Notes: a model not told the origin generated them from the letters alone. 64,000 bases of DNA from Anodontia alba (GCA_964016985.1 OZ024825.1:28263893-28327892), one strand, 5' to 3'; positions 20,745 to 31,715 are shown, counted from the stretch's first letter. Translations and numbers: made by a program.

Positions 20745-21070
20745 ATTCAACCAGCCATTCGTGCAAAGAAGTTGGTGGAAATGGTCCATCTTTCTTTCCA
20801 TTCCACTGCAATACGATTTCCCTTCTGCATGAATAAACCGCAACCCCTATTTCTGAGTCTGATAGATTTTACAGCCTGTGGCATCCCTTTCCTACTTCTA
20901 CGTACAGTGCAAAGACAGTAATTCCGATCATCACGAGGGTTTTCAAACAAAGCAGGACTCGAAAAGAAAAACAAAAAACAATCCATATACATATGTAAGA
21001 TTTTGGGCATAGTGGGAATAGCAATAAGGTATATGAATGCCACTTGTACTGTTAAAGGACGGATATTCAT
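20745..21070 (-). pseudogene. piggyBac-type transposase fragment
   Basis: On the minus strand the conceptual peptide reads SSPALFENPRDDRNYCLCTV, then RRSRKGMPQAVKSIRLRNRG, then a GNRIAVEWKERWTIS stretch. This matches the C-terminal half of piggyBac (PGBD-type) transposases: the region with LFE..L, the YA.GTVR.NRKG.P signature, and the LVAVKW.DKR.V..LST segment. In functional enzymes the RNase H-like DDE core catalyses cut-and-paste transposition. Only part of this domain is left, the DKR-type positions are altered, and neither the N-terminal region nor a cysteine-rich C-terminal zinc domain could be found. Neighbouring minus-strand frames at 20943-21170 and 21195-21419 gave no match I recognise. 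It is a fossil insertion, not a domesticated gene as far as can be seen. Confidence 0.65.
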
Positions 21071-21600
21071 CCAAACAATGTGTCCAAGTCGAGATATTTT
21101 TTAACCGCTGAATGAATCTGTTTGATTGTCCGATACACCCCAGAACGACCGTCATGTTAAAACCAGCCAATAAACCGGCTCTTGGATATAACAGTTATCG
21201 ACACTTTGTCTCTTCAGGTGCATTCGACGTACCTTTACAATGTTTAAGCTCATCGAAACCTTGAAAAATATTACGCAAAGATTCTAAGGGTAATGTTTTC
21301 GAAAGGTGGCCGATATTCTCCGGCACTACTCTACTTTTCCCAATAGCATGCTTTCTAGTCGATCCGTTCTCAGAGTGAGTAATGGGTTTTACTACTGCAA
21401 ACATGATAAAAACGGGCACACTATGTAACGAAAATAATTATGGAAAAGAAAAAAACAACGAGAACAAGAAAAAGTATAACACGCGTACGCGCAAGCCAAA
21501 AAACGTAACGTTTACGCGCAAGCCAAAAACGTAACGTTTGTATTTGCGAAATTTGAGAAGCGCAAAATATTTCGACTTGTTTTAAAGGTTTTTATCAAAT

Positions 21601-21932
21601 GAGAATATAACCTTTAATGGCTCGAACATCTTTGGGACCATGGAAATTTGTTCAATTATGGCGCCAGGTCAGGAAGCAAATAATAATGATTTAGAGAAAT
21701 CTTTTCGATTTTCTACACAAATATTGTATGTTGAGTGTACTCATTAGAATCGCCTCGATTAGGAGATTCTAATGAGCACACTTAACATACAATTTCATGA
21801 TAAAACAAGAAAATATCCATAAATGTTTGTTTTCTTGAGCTATCGGAAGAATTTTGTAGGTGCTCAAAAACGAGTTCGAATTAGTCATGGTAAACGAGCC
21901 ATCGGTGTTCGAGCTATTGAGGTTCGACTCTA
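21601..21932. repeat. Family E MITE, copy 2
   Basis: TTTAATGGCTCGAACATCTT, then GGGACCATGGAAATTTGTTC, a central hairpin CTCATTAGAATCGCCTCGAT (21740-21775, imperfect), TCGGAAGAATTTTGTAGGTG, and the end CGAGCTATTGAGGTTCGACT. The ends match the copy at 50756-51106 in reverse orientation. Confidence 0.75.
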
Positions 21933-22126
21933 GCTTCTAACTATGCACAGCCTTTGTTTTGATTATGTCCTTCATTGGTAGATGAAATCAATTTAATTAA
22001 AGGTCATCTTACTTTTATTACAAGCATTGAATTCAAACATTTAAATGACCTTCTTTCTGTCATCTCGTCTCATTCAAACACCCTAATGAGATATTTTAGC
22101 TGTAACTCATGTGTGCTTTGCTATCC

Positions 22127-22212
22127 AGCTACCACTGTACTGAAATCTATATTGGACAGTTATCGGTCTGACAGGATTCCTGTCGGCCAGGCCAATAACG
22201 GTCCGATATAGA
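22127..22212. repeat. Family H palindrome, diverged
   Basis: CAGCTACCACTGTACTGAAA then TCTATATTGGACAGTTATCG, with GGCCAATAACGGTCCGATAT at the right, is a mutated version of the CCCAGCTAGCATTCTAC palindrome of 35591, 40795 and 42979. Confidence 0.55.
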
Positions 22213-22674
22213 TAATGCTAACTAGGAATAGCATTTGGACAATTTTTTAACAACCCCGTCTAAAGAATAAAACAAAATTTAATTCTATTTTGTTTTCTGC
22301 TAATTATACTCCTCCCATCAAACGAACTGTGATGCGCGGGGTATATTGTTGTGGTGTAGTTCATCATTCCATCCGTCATGCATGCTTTCTTACCCATGCG
22401 ATAACTGCTGTTATTGTTGTGGTTGTTGTTGTTGTTGTTGTTATTGTGCTTTTGTTTTCTTGTTTTTCTTCGCCCATATAAAATGTGACTTCAGTGAAAA
22501 AGGTGAATGAATACACATGTAGGGTTTTGTCACCATTTTGTAAAGAGAGTCAACTTTTACTGACAACAGATCACAATAAGATATAGTATTTGAAACAAAC
22601 ATAGTATAGAAGATGTCCAGGAAGAGCAACAATCGCAGAACATAGCCTACCAATGGCACCAAGACAAAAAGCAA

Positions 22675-24456
22675 ACAAAGCATAAGTATAATGACAGACA
22701 GTACACAAACCGCACAACAAAGAAAAGAAAAGCAAGCAGTACACAAGCCACAAACCAAAGAAAAGCAAAGCAAGAAGCTTTATAATGACAGGCAGTACAC
22801 AAGCCACAAACCAAAGAAAAGCAAAACAGTCAGATTTATAATGACAGGCAGTACACAAGACGCAAACCAAAGGAAAGCAAATCAAACAGCTTTACAATGA
22901 CAGGCAATACACAAGCCACAAACCAAAGAAAAGCAAAACAGTCAGATTTATAATGACAGGCAGTACACAAGACGCAAACCAAAGGAAAGCAAATCAAACA
23001 GCTTTACAATGACAGGCAGTACACAAGCCACAAACCAAAGAAAAGCAAAACAGTCAGATTTATAATGACAGGCAGTACACAAGACGCAAACCAAAGGAAA
23101 GCAAAGCAGGCAGCTTTATAATGACATGCAGTACGCAAGCCGCAAACCAAAGAAAAGCAAAGCAAGCAGCTTTATAATGACAGACAGTACACAAGCCGCA
23201 AACCAAAGAAAAGCAAAGCAAGCAGCTTTATAATGACAGACAGTACACAAGCCGCAAACCAAAGAAAAGCAAAGCAAGCAGCTTTATAATGACAGACAGT
23301 ACATAAGCCGCAAACCAAAGAAAAGCCACGCAAGGAGATTTATAATGACAGGCAGTACATAAGCTACAAACCAAAGAAAAGCAAAGCAAGGAGATTTATA
23401 ATGACAGGCAGTACATAAGCCGCAAACCAAAGAAAAGCCACGCAAGGAGATTTATAATGACAGGCAGTACATAAGCCGCAAACCAAAGAAAAGCAAAGCA
23501 AGGAGATTTATAATGACGTGCAGTACACAAGCCGCAAACCAAAGAAAAGCAAAGCAAGGAGATTTATAATGACTAGCAGTACATAAGCCGCAAACCAAAG
23601 AAAAGCAAAGCAAGGAGATTTATAATGACAGGCAGTACACAAGCCGCAAACCAAAGAAAAGCAAAGCAAGGAGATTTATAATGACAGGCAGTACATAAGC
23701 CGCAAACTAAAGAAAAGCAATGCAAGCAGCTTGATAATGACAGGCAGTACACAAGCCGCAAACTAAAGAACAGCAAAGCAGGCAGCTTTATAATGACAGG
23801 CAGTACACAAGCCACAAACCAAAGAAAAGTAAAGCAAGCAGATTTATAATGATAGGCAGTACACAAGCCGCAAACTAAAGAAAAGCAAAGCAAGCAGATT
23901 TATAATGACAGGAAGTGCACAAGCCGCAAACCAAAGAAAAGCAAAGCAAGGAGATTTATAATGACAGGCAGTACATAAGCCGCAAACCAAAGAAAAGCAA
24001 AGCAAGGAGATTTATAATGACAGGCAGTACACAAGCCGCAAACCAAAGAAAAGCAAAGCAAGGAGATTTATAATGACAGGCAGTACACAAGCCGCAAACC
24101 AAAGAAAAGCAACGCAAGCAGATTTATAATGACGGGCAGTACACAAGCCACAAACTAAAGAAAAGCAACGCAAGCAGATTTATAATGACGTGCAGTACAC
24201 AAGCCACAAACTAAAGAAAAGCAAAGCAAGAAGATTTATAATGACAGGCAGTACACAAGCCGCAAACCAAAGAAAAGCAAAGCAAGAAGATTTATAATGA
24301 CAGGCAGTACACAAGCCGCAAACCAAAGAAAAGCAAAGCAAGAAGATTTATAATGACAGGAAGTATACAAGCCACAAACTAAAGAAAAGCAACGCAAGCA
24401 GATTTATAATGACAGGAAGTGCACAAGACGCAACTCAAAGAAAAGCAAAGCAAGCA
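22675..24456 (+). repeat. 56-bp minisatellite, about 31 copies
   Basis: The unit is TTTATAATGACAGGCAGTAC, then ACAAGCCGCAAACCAAAGAA, then AAGCAAAGCAAGGAGA, 56 bp long. Copies differ by single substitutions (GGAGA/GCAGC/AGAAG, CAAACC/CAAACT, CACAAG/CATAAG). Some blocks of copies share the same variants, suggesting local amplification of multi-unit blocks. Conceptual proteins from either strand repeat with the array and are not genes. Confidence 0.95.
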
Positions 24457-24512
24457 GAAGCTGCTTGCTTTGCTTTTCTTTGGTTTGTAGCTTGTGTACT
24501 GCCTGTCATGGC
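24457..24512 (-). repeat. Single inverted 56-bp unit ending the minisatellite
   Basis: AGCTGCTTGCTTTGCTTTTC, then TTTGGTTTGTAGCTTGTGTA and CTGCCTGTCAT are the exact unit in reverse complement. It forms a hairpin of about 50 bp with the last forward unit. Confidence 0.9.
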
Positions 24513-24517
24513 AAGGT

Positions 24518-24650
24518 GATCACAGGATCCATTTAACACAACTGTAAGACCACGAGCAGGACAAAACACGAAAAAAGGCCGCGCAGCGAACAGCCACAAG
24601 GCCACACAAAGAACAAACAATACCAGAACCACCGCTCTGGAACGGTCAAT
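24518..24650 (-). repeat. Dispersed repeat T, copy 2
   Basis: In reverse complement it carries CTATTGACCGTTCCAGAGCG, TATTGTTTGTTCTTTGTGTG, TTTTGTCCTGCTCGTGGTCT and AATGGATCCTGTGATC. It is shared with 13428-13580 and, for its first part, with 27925-28000. Confidence 0.65.
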
Positions 24651-24844
24651 AGTAAAAACTAACCTTTTTTGAAATTGAGGTAAACATATATATTGCTTTC
24701 GGGATAAAAACTTTTATCCATTCTACATGAGCTTATTTTGAGTTGAGCAAAAATAGTTCCTAAATAAAATTAGTAAAAATGCATTTGTCAATGATGGTCC
24801 TTTCATTTTTGTTCTAACAAAAAAATAGCTCAGGTAGCAACTGA

Positions 24845-25035
24845 AATATAACCTTTACCACTCTCTGGTCAAAATCAGCAGACGACAAAGTGGTGATATT
24901 TTATTTTAATATTATTCTCAGAAAACAGGCTTCGGCAGTTCATGCAAATTATCTCCTGCTACATGAAATATCAAAGCCTGTTATCTGGGAAAATAAGAAA
25001 ACTATTTTAAGATGTTGTCTTCTGAAAATTTAACC
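24845..25035. repeat. Family J foldback MITE
   Basis: AACCTTTACCACTCTCTGGT, then TCAGCAGACGACAAAGTGGT at the left. The centre has CTTCGGCAGTTCATGCAAAT and CATGAAATATCAAAGCCTG. The right has GATGTTGTCTTCTGAAAATT, then AACCCATGGTG. The two halves are inverted repeats. Confidence 0.75.
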
Positions 25036-25195
25036 CATGGTGTCAAGCGTGAACAGATGCTACTGTGAAATGCTTTTCTTCTTTTTTTTCTGGAAATTAG
25101 AATTTTAACAAACTGATTCACACAAATGATGAGTCCTATTTTAAGAAAACAAGTATTTCTTGTTTGTTTAAAGTCGTGATCAACATCATATACTA

Positions 25196-25511
25196 CAGTC
25201 GACTCTCGTTATCTTGGTCCAAGGGACTCTCTGAAATACTTTTAGATATATAGCTCGACATATCAGACTTGCAGAACTTTGGAACATATAAATCGAACAA
25301 CCGCATTTAACAAATGAATATGTAATTTGGCTAAGAGAAATTAGAGATATATTGAAAATATTGTGGAAAAGATGAGAAATGCCAATTTCTCCTCCTTTCC
25401 ACAATATTTTGTTACCTGTTGTTAAATTCCCATGTTAAAGCAGGAATTAGATTTTCACTTCGAGATAAGCGATTATCCGAGAAGCGAAATCGATATAGCG
25501 AGAGTCGACTG
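25196..25511. repeat. Family D pogo/Tigger-like MITE, copy 2
   Basis: CAGTCGACTCTCGTTATCTT to AGAGTCGACTG, flanked by TA (25194-25195 and 25512-25513). The central hairpin GAAAATATTGTGGAAAAGAT and complement is at 25353-25408. Confidence 0.85.
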
Positions 25512-25795
25512 TAGTATGTTACTTGTGAATTGTACAAATAACTTATTGCCATCCTCATAATATAAGCTATAGTAATGCACCTGCCATGAATCACTTGAAC
25601 CATTCAATACTTAATCCGTGTACGAGAAATTAAAATAACGGGGCTATAATGTCTGTGCGTGCGTGTTAGTGTGTTTAAATAACATCAGATTAAAATTAAA
25701 ATTCCAGACAAAAAGTTATATATTATTTCCTAAAAAGGAAATAAAAAGAAATTCTGGTGCATTTCTCGTCAACTAATTATAATCCAAGCAGTATA

Positions 25796-26012
25796 ACCCC
25801 TTGTCATGCTGAACCCGGATATATCCTGCCTTTGCAAACAGTGTAGGTCCAGATCAGTTGGCTTCTGAAAAAGTCAACTGATCTGGATCTGCACTGTTTG
25901 CTATTAAGTATGTTAATTTATAGCGACAATCCAGATCAACCAATCTGATTGGCTGAAAATTAGAAGTGGATGTGGCATCTTAATTTATTCAGGAGGACAA
26001 ATGTTAACTCTT
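25796..26012. repeat. Family Q MITE with C-type hairpin, reverse copy
   Basis: It starts CCCCTTGTCATGCTGAACCC. The hairpin TTTGCAAACAGTGTAGGTCC and AGATCAGTTGGCTTCTG lies at 25832-25905. It ends AATTTATTCAGGAGGACAAAT. It is the reverse orientation of 8262-8461. Confidence 0.75.
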
Positions 26013-26026
26013 ATCCTGCGAACCGC

Positions 26027-26095
<69 letters not shown>
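26027..26095. repeat. (AT)n microsatellite
   Basis: About 33 uninterrupted TA units, a perfect self-complementary run. Confidence 0.95.
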
Positions 26096-26096
<1 letters not shown>

Positions 26097-26099
26097 GTT

Positions 26100-27090
26100 T
26101 ACAGTGTGGGGTGTAATCCTATTGCGAGAACATCAGAATCTCTCATCCTTTAGTTCTAGGTCGTCCGACAGGGGAGGGAATGTCCTTTGTCACAAACATT
26201 CGTATGTCTGCATTTAAGACCAATCAGGGAAATAATTCTCCAACTTTGTAACTTGTGTGTAGTAGAATCAGATAAGTCCTGTCGACGACATTAGCAAAAC
26301 AACTTAAAACTAACTTCCGGTGCTGACCGTCTTTTAGTAGATATCCCCTGTTTGGTATTTTTGATCCCCGTGTAGCTTCCATACAAGGTTTTGAAACAAG
26401 CACAGTTAATATCTTCTCTTAGATCTTTCCGTCTGTTTACCACTCTGACACACAAAATCAGTTCATTCTAAAAGATTTAAGAGCTCTAGGGTTTTTTTTT
26501 TGTTTTTTTTTTTTTTAGTTTCTTGTTTCGACCTCGTGTGTGTTCGTCTGAAAATTCAAAAGTCCATCCATTCCAAATAGCTTCAATATTGATTATGATT
26601 TTAAAAACCTGGATCATGTCCTTTCGATATCTCCTGTAGTGTAATGTTGTAAGATTTAGGAGTAGTCTTGTTAATCTTCTCTGTTTACTTTCAAAGCACG
26701 AATGTCTTTCCTTAACGTTGGAAACCAGATGGTGTTACCATAGTCAAGTATAGTTCCGATAAGTGTTTTATATAAAAACAGTAATGTCTCTTTATCAAGG
26801 TACGAAAATGCACGCTTGATTAACCCAACTAGTTTATTTGCTCAAATTTCAGGTTCTTCTGCACATAAACTCATATATAGATCCTCTTCAGTGTCTACTG
26901 ATTTCAACACTTTTGTGTTTCCATCTTTGTCATACATTTAGTATTCAAATCTCGGATTATCTTTGCCAGTGCGCATAACTTTAGCTCTGTCTACGTTGAA
27001 TAACATCAACTGTTTTATTGTCCATTGACACAGCGTATTCAAATCATCTTGTATAGTTTCAAAGTCCGAGAGATTTTGTAATTCTTTGAA
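26100..27090 (-). pseudogene. CR1/Jockey-like LINE fragment, decayed
   Basis: On the minus strand, from about 27085 to 26680, the frame reads LQNLSDFETIQDDLNTLCQW, TIKQLMLFNVDRAKVMRTGK, DNPRFEY, then a stop. After it come EEDLYMSLCAEEPEI, a second stop, ANKLVGLIKRAFSYLDKETL and YKTLIGTILDYGNTIWFPTL. This is the segment after the YADD site in reverse transcriptases of non-LTR retrotransposons: LQ.DL..L..W, M.FN..KC.VM..G, DLGV..s, AN..LG.IKR.F, and LY..LVRP.LEY...W.P. Two in-frame stops and later frameshifts show decay. From 26680 to 26100 the minus strand keeps faint resemblance (VVDR then a GELFP stretch near 26240) to the LINE tail. Neither the catalytic motif nor an endonuclease domain remains. 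Confidence 0.75.
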
Positions 27091-27227
27091 GCGTCAAATT
27101 TCACCACTATCTGTTTTCCCGTGCTTTCTGCCTCATCCTTATTTGATCAAAAAGGCTCATATGCAAACCACGCGAACTCTTTTTAAGCATACTCCGGCGA
27201 CAAATGTACACAAATGTACACCATTTG

Positions 27228-27446
27228 TTTACAGGGGTACACATTATTTTTCATATTTCTGCTCAAAAACGTAGATTGTGGGTACTCGTAAGAACCGCCT
27301 CGCCGAGGGAGGCGGTTCTAACGAGTACCCACCATCTAGGTTTTTTGAGCAGAAATATGAAAAATATCAGTTTTTTAACTGAAAATGTTCAAGTTTTTGG
27401 AGGTAAAATGTTCTATATATTTCAATAGGTGTGTTTACGTATTGGT
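27228..27446 (+). repeat. Family A hairpin MITE, copy 4, left end lost
   Basis: CAGGGGTACACATTATTTTT, the hairpin at about 27270-27335 (CGTAAGAACCGCCTCGCCGA with GGAGGCGGTTCTAACGAGTA), and the right end AATAGGTGTGTTTACGTATT. The segment with the paired AAACCCC/GGGGTTT is missing. Confidence 0.75.
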
Positions 27447-27486
27447 TTGTCGGTGATTGTTGCCTTTCCTGTGGTCTCCATATAGT

Positions 27487-27668
27487 CCAACTTCAATGGC
27501 TCGAACATCTTTGGGACAATGAAAATTTCTTTTAGACATTGGCTGTTCGAGTCACTGAGGATTAATTATAGCGCCGGGTCAGGAGGCTAATGAAGATAAT
27601 TTTAGTATGTCTTTTCGATCTTCTTTAAAATAATGGTATGTTGTATGAACTCATTAGGATCGCTTCAT
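27487..27668. repeat. Family E MITE, copy 3, half
   Basis: CTTCAATGGCTCGAACATCT, TTGGGACAATGAAAATTTCT, TTCGAGTCACTGAGGATTAA, GCGCCGGGTCAGGAGGC, TTTTCGATCTTC and GAACTCATTAGGATCGCTTC. It breaks off at the central hairpin, where the 54-bp array begins. Confidence 0.65.
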
Positions 27669-27787
27669 TTGCTATATATTTCAATATCTATTTTTAATAC
27701 ACTGAGCTCCGATTTGTTGAATTTGCAGTATATTTCAATATCTTTTTTAATGCATTTAGCTCCTATTTGTGGCATTTGCTGTGTATT

Positions 27788-28231
27788 TGGGAGCCTTTAT
27801 GCGAATCGAATTTTCATGTTTTTCTGTATTAAGAGTTACATTGGGACCCAGGGTGACGTTGCCTTGCCGTAAAAGCGCTTTAATCCCCGCACTCCCCCAC
27901 CCCAACCCCTCCCAGCCCCGATGGTTTATTCTACTGACCGTTCTAAGGCGGCGGTCCCGGTCCGGTGTTAGTCTTTCTCTGTTGCATTGTGGTTTATTCT
28001 GCGGGGCGGTTTGTTTTATGTCTTGCATTGTGTTATTTTGTTCTTGTGTTTTTCAGTCCTTTAGCATTGCGATTACCTCGCTTGGGGAAGAGAGAGCTAG
28101 TCTTGGTGCTTGTCGTACGTTTGTTCGATTTGCGCTTGTTTAAATTTGTCTGTTTCCTCTTCCTCTTGGTGTCTGGGAAGGGCTGCGGTTTGTGATTGTG
28201 GCACTCCCTGGGCTTTTCTCTTACCCTTTTT
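27788..28231. repeat. GC-richer insertion within the 54-bp array (repeat T and S material)
   Basis: CTACTGACCGTTCTAAGGCG (27932) matches the start of repeat T at 24650 in reverse. TCTTGGTGTCTGGGAAGGGC, TGCGGTTTGTGATTGTGGCA and CTCCCTGGGCTTTT (28167-28220) match repeat S at 37996-38050 and 36665-37040. The overlapping frames (up to 124 codons) have no recognised domain and I do not call them genes. Confidence 0.5.
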
Positions 28232-28621
28232 TTTAATATCTATTTTCAATACACTGAGCTCCGATTTGTGGCATTTGCTGTGTATTTCAATATCTATTTT
28301 AATACACTTGAACTCTGATTTGTGACATTTGCTGTTTAGCTCCGATTTGTGGGATTTGCTGTGCATATCAATATCTATTTTAATACATTCAGCACCGATC
28401 TGTTGCATGTGTTGTATATTTCAATAATACCTTTTTAATAAATTAAGCTGCGAATTGGGGTATTTACTGTGCATTTTAATATCTGTTATTTTAATCCATT
28501 GAGCTCCGATTTGTAGCATTTGCTGTGTATATCGATATCTATTTTTAAAACATGTAGTTCTGATTTGTGACATTTGCTGTGTATTTCAATATCTATTTTT
28601 AATACATTGAGCTCCGATTAC

Positions 28622-29153
28622 TGTGCTTTCGACATCTTTCAGAAAGTCGTTTTTTGCTTGGGGCTTTACACGGAAGAAGTAAATTTGCAAAATTTTTGTC
28701 AGGATTAAATGCAAAAACATTTGTCGTAACTACCTGCGCACGAAAAAAAATATTCTAGTCATTGGTTTTAAAGAATCAAATATTTTCACTTTTCCCCATA
28801 GTAAAACTGAATCCAAATTATGCAGGTATCTGTAGGGTAGGTAACTTGGAGGCAGATTTTTAACATGTTCCGCTTGTTCAGTTTTTTTCTGAATTTTTCA
28901 CAATATTGTTGTGGAACATCAATAATTTAAATTCAAGAAAGAAAAGTAAAAGCTATTTTCTTAGACAAAAAAAAATCCAGCATCACTTTACTAGAGAAAT
29001 TGCATAGGTCAGACCAATTTTTGGCCGTAAATTAAATTTTAGAGTAAATACTTGAGAGCAAAACACAGAATTAGAAAAGACAAATGGTTTCTGATAACAT
29101 ATGGTCAATCAGAACAAAATATTTTCATTTAAAAATAAAACCCCAAGCAAAAA

Positions 29154-29186
<33 letters not shown>

Positions 29187-29214
29187 GTGCCAAGCTATGT
29201 CGAATGGACAGTAG
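28622..29214. repeat. Insertion of about 590 bp with inverted ends
   Basis: CTGTGCTTTCGACAT and ATGTCGAATGGACAG at the borders are inverted. So are GTTTTTTGCTTGGGGCTTTA (28650) and AAAATAAAACCCCAAGCAAA (29133). A 29-30-bp A run (29156-29184) sits near the right end. No coding capacity. A partial copy is at 14975-15175. Confidence 0.65.
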
Positions 29215-30174
29215 TTGCACTTGCTGTGTGTTTCAATAACTATCTTTAATACACTGAGCTTCGATCTGTGACATTTGCTATTTATTTCAATATCTATATA
29301 TATTACACTGAGCTCCGATTAGTGGCACTTGTTGCGTACTTCAATTACTATTTTTAATACATTGAGCACTGATTTGTGGCATCTGTTGTGTATTTCAATA
29401 TATATTTTATAATACATTGATCTCCGATTTCAGCATTTACTGTATATTTCAATTTCTATTGTTAATACACTGAGCTCCGATTTGTGGTATTTGCTGGTTA
29501 TTTAAATAACTGTTTTTAATACATTGAGTTCCGATTTGTGGCATTTGTGTGTTGTTGTTTCTTCAATATCCATGTTTTATACATTGAGCTCCGATTTGTG
29601 ATATTTGCTGAGTATATCAATATCTATTTTTAGTACACTTAGCTCCGATTTGTGCAGTTTGCTATGTATTTCAATATCTTTTTCTAATACATTAAGCACC
29701 GATTTGTGGCATTTTCTGTGTATTTCGATATCTAAACATATCTAGCTTCGATTTGTGGCATTTTCTGTGTATTTCAATATCTACTTTTAATACACTGAGC
29801 TCCGATTTGTGATATTTGTTTAGTATTCCAAGAATTATTTTTAAGGCACTGAGCTCCGACTAGCGGTGTTTTCTGTGTATTTCAATATCTATTTTAATAC
29901 ATTCAGCTCCGATTTGTAGCATTTGCTGTGTATTTCAATAACTCTTTTTAATTTATTGACCTCCGATTTGTGGCATTTGCTGTGTATTTCAATAGCTATT
30001 TTAATACATTGAGCTCCGATTGTGGTATTTGCTGTATATTTCTATATCTATTTTAATACATTGAGCTCCGATTGTAGTATTAGCTGTGTATTTCAATATA
30101 ACTATTTTCAATACACTGAGCTCCGATTTGCGATATGTGCTGTGTATTCAATTTGACTGCCTATTTCAATATTA

Positions 30175-30488
30175 CAGTCGACTCTCGTTATCTCGAATTC
30201 CAAGGGACTCTCTGAAATACTTCGAGTTAGCCGTACTTCGACATATCAGATTTGCAGAATTAGGGAAAAACTAATTCGATTAACCACATTTAACAAATAT
30301 ATGTGTAATTGGACTCTTGAAGTTAGAGATATATTGAAAATATTGTGGAACAGAGGAGAAATTGCTCCTCTTTTCTACAATATTTTTTACATGTTGTTAG
30401 ATTTTCATGTTTAGGCAGGGAACAGATTTTCACTTCGAGATAGGCGGTTATTCGAGATAAGCGAGTTCGAGATAGCGAGAGTCAACTG
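30175..30488. repeat. Family D MITE, copy 3, inside the 54-bp array
   Basis: CAGTCGACTCTCGTTATCTC to GAGAGTCAACTG, with TA on the left and TT on the right. The hairpin at 30335-30392 is partly lost on one side. Confidence 0.85.
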
Positions 30489-31057
30489 TTTTTCTTTTAA
30501 CATACTGAACTCCGATTGTGGTATTAGCTGTGTATATCAATATCTAATTTTTGATTCAGTGATCTCCGATTTGTTGCATTTACCGTGTATTTCAAAATCC
30601 ATTTAAATACACTGCTCAAGCTCCGATTAATGTCATTTGCTGTGTATTTCAATATCTATTTTAATACATTCAGCTCCGATTTGTTGCATTTGCTGTGTAT
30701 TTCAATATCTTTTTATAATACATTGAGCCCCGATTAATGACATTTGCCTTGTATTTCAATATCCATTTCTAAAACACTGAGCTATGATTTGTGGCATTTG
30801 TTGTGTATTTCAATAACTATTTTAATACATTGAGCCCCGATTAGTGGCATTTGCTGTGTATTTCAATAATTATTTTTAATAGATTGAGCTCCGATTTGTG
30901 ACATTTGCTGTGTATTTCAGTATCTATTTTAATACATTGTGCTCCGATTGTGGTATTTACTGTGTTCAACAGTATCTTATTTAATACAATTATCTCCGAT
31001 TGTGATATTTGCTGTGTATTTCAATATGTTTTCATACATTGAGCTCCGATTGTGGTA

Positions 31058-31389
31058 CAGTTGACTCTCGTTATCTCGACTTCGTTTATCTCGAATAACC
31101 GCTTATCTCGAAGTGAAAATCTGATCCCTGCCTAAATGTTAAAATCTAACAACAGGTAAAAAATATTGTGGAAAAGAGGAGAACGTGCTCCTAAAGAGCA
31201 ATTTCTCCTCTTTTCCACAATATTTTCAATATATCTCTAACTTCAAGAGTCCAATTACATATATATATTTGTTAAATGTGGTTGTTCGAATTATTTTTTC
31301 CTCAGTTCTGCAAATTCTGATATGTCGAGGTACGGATATCTCGAAGTATTTCACAGTCCTTTGGAATTCGAGATAACGAGAGTCGACTG
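31058..31389. repeat. Family D MITE, copy 4, inside the 54-bp array
   Basis: CAGTTGACTCTCGTTATCTC to GAGAGTCGACTG, with TA duplications at 31056-31057 and 31390-31391. It is in the opposite orientation to copy 3. The central hairpin is TATTGTGGAAAAGAGGAGAA. Confidence 0.9.
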
Positions 31390-31713
31390 TATCTGGTTTT
31401 GATACATGAGCTACGATTTGAAACCAGTAATAAAAAAATTTTCGGTTTCTACATATAACAAATGTGTTATCTTTTTTCAAGGACTTTATTGCTATAGTTT
31501 CAGTTTGCAAGTTTTGCCTAATAGCGTGTTTTCGAATAGGAACGCGTTGATTATTTCTATAAGATTGTTAAATTCTTTAATTCTGCCCTACGGTGGTTCA
31601 ATTTCACTTCTAATTCTTAACACGAAATCACTTTCAGTATCTCTGTCCGTTTTCAAAATAGAAATTATGCGATCTTAAAGAATATTATCATATTGCTGAT
31701 ATTTTTTAACATC

Positions 31714-31715
<2 letters not shown>

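Larger units (their letters stand above)
27669..31056 (+). repeat. 54-bp minisatellite, degenerate and repeatedly interrupted
   Basis: The unit is ATTTCAATATCTATTTTTAA, then TACACTGAGCTCCGATTTGT, then GGCATTTGCTGTGT, 54 bp. Array blocks are 27669-27787, 28232-28622, 29215-30174 and 30490-31056. A short remnant (GATACATGAGCTACGATTTG) lies after the D copy at 31389. Units vary by substitution and small indels, so it looks older than the 56-bp array. The gaps hold unrelated insertions. Confidence 0.9.

Noticed and set aside
22441..23893. Cys/Leu-rich minus-strand frames of 104-110 codons, like membrane proteins
   Set aside because: They are frames through the 56-bp minisatellite, whose length is not a multiple of three, so the repeat is read in all frames.
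27756..28408. Three overlapping frames (90, 124 and 103 codons) in a GC-richer stretch
   Set aside because: The sequence is shared with other dispersed copies (repeats T and S), and no domain or splice pattern supports a gene.
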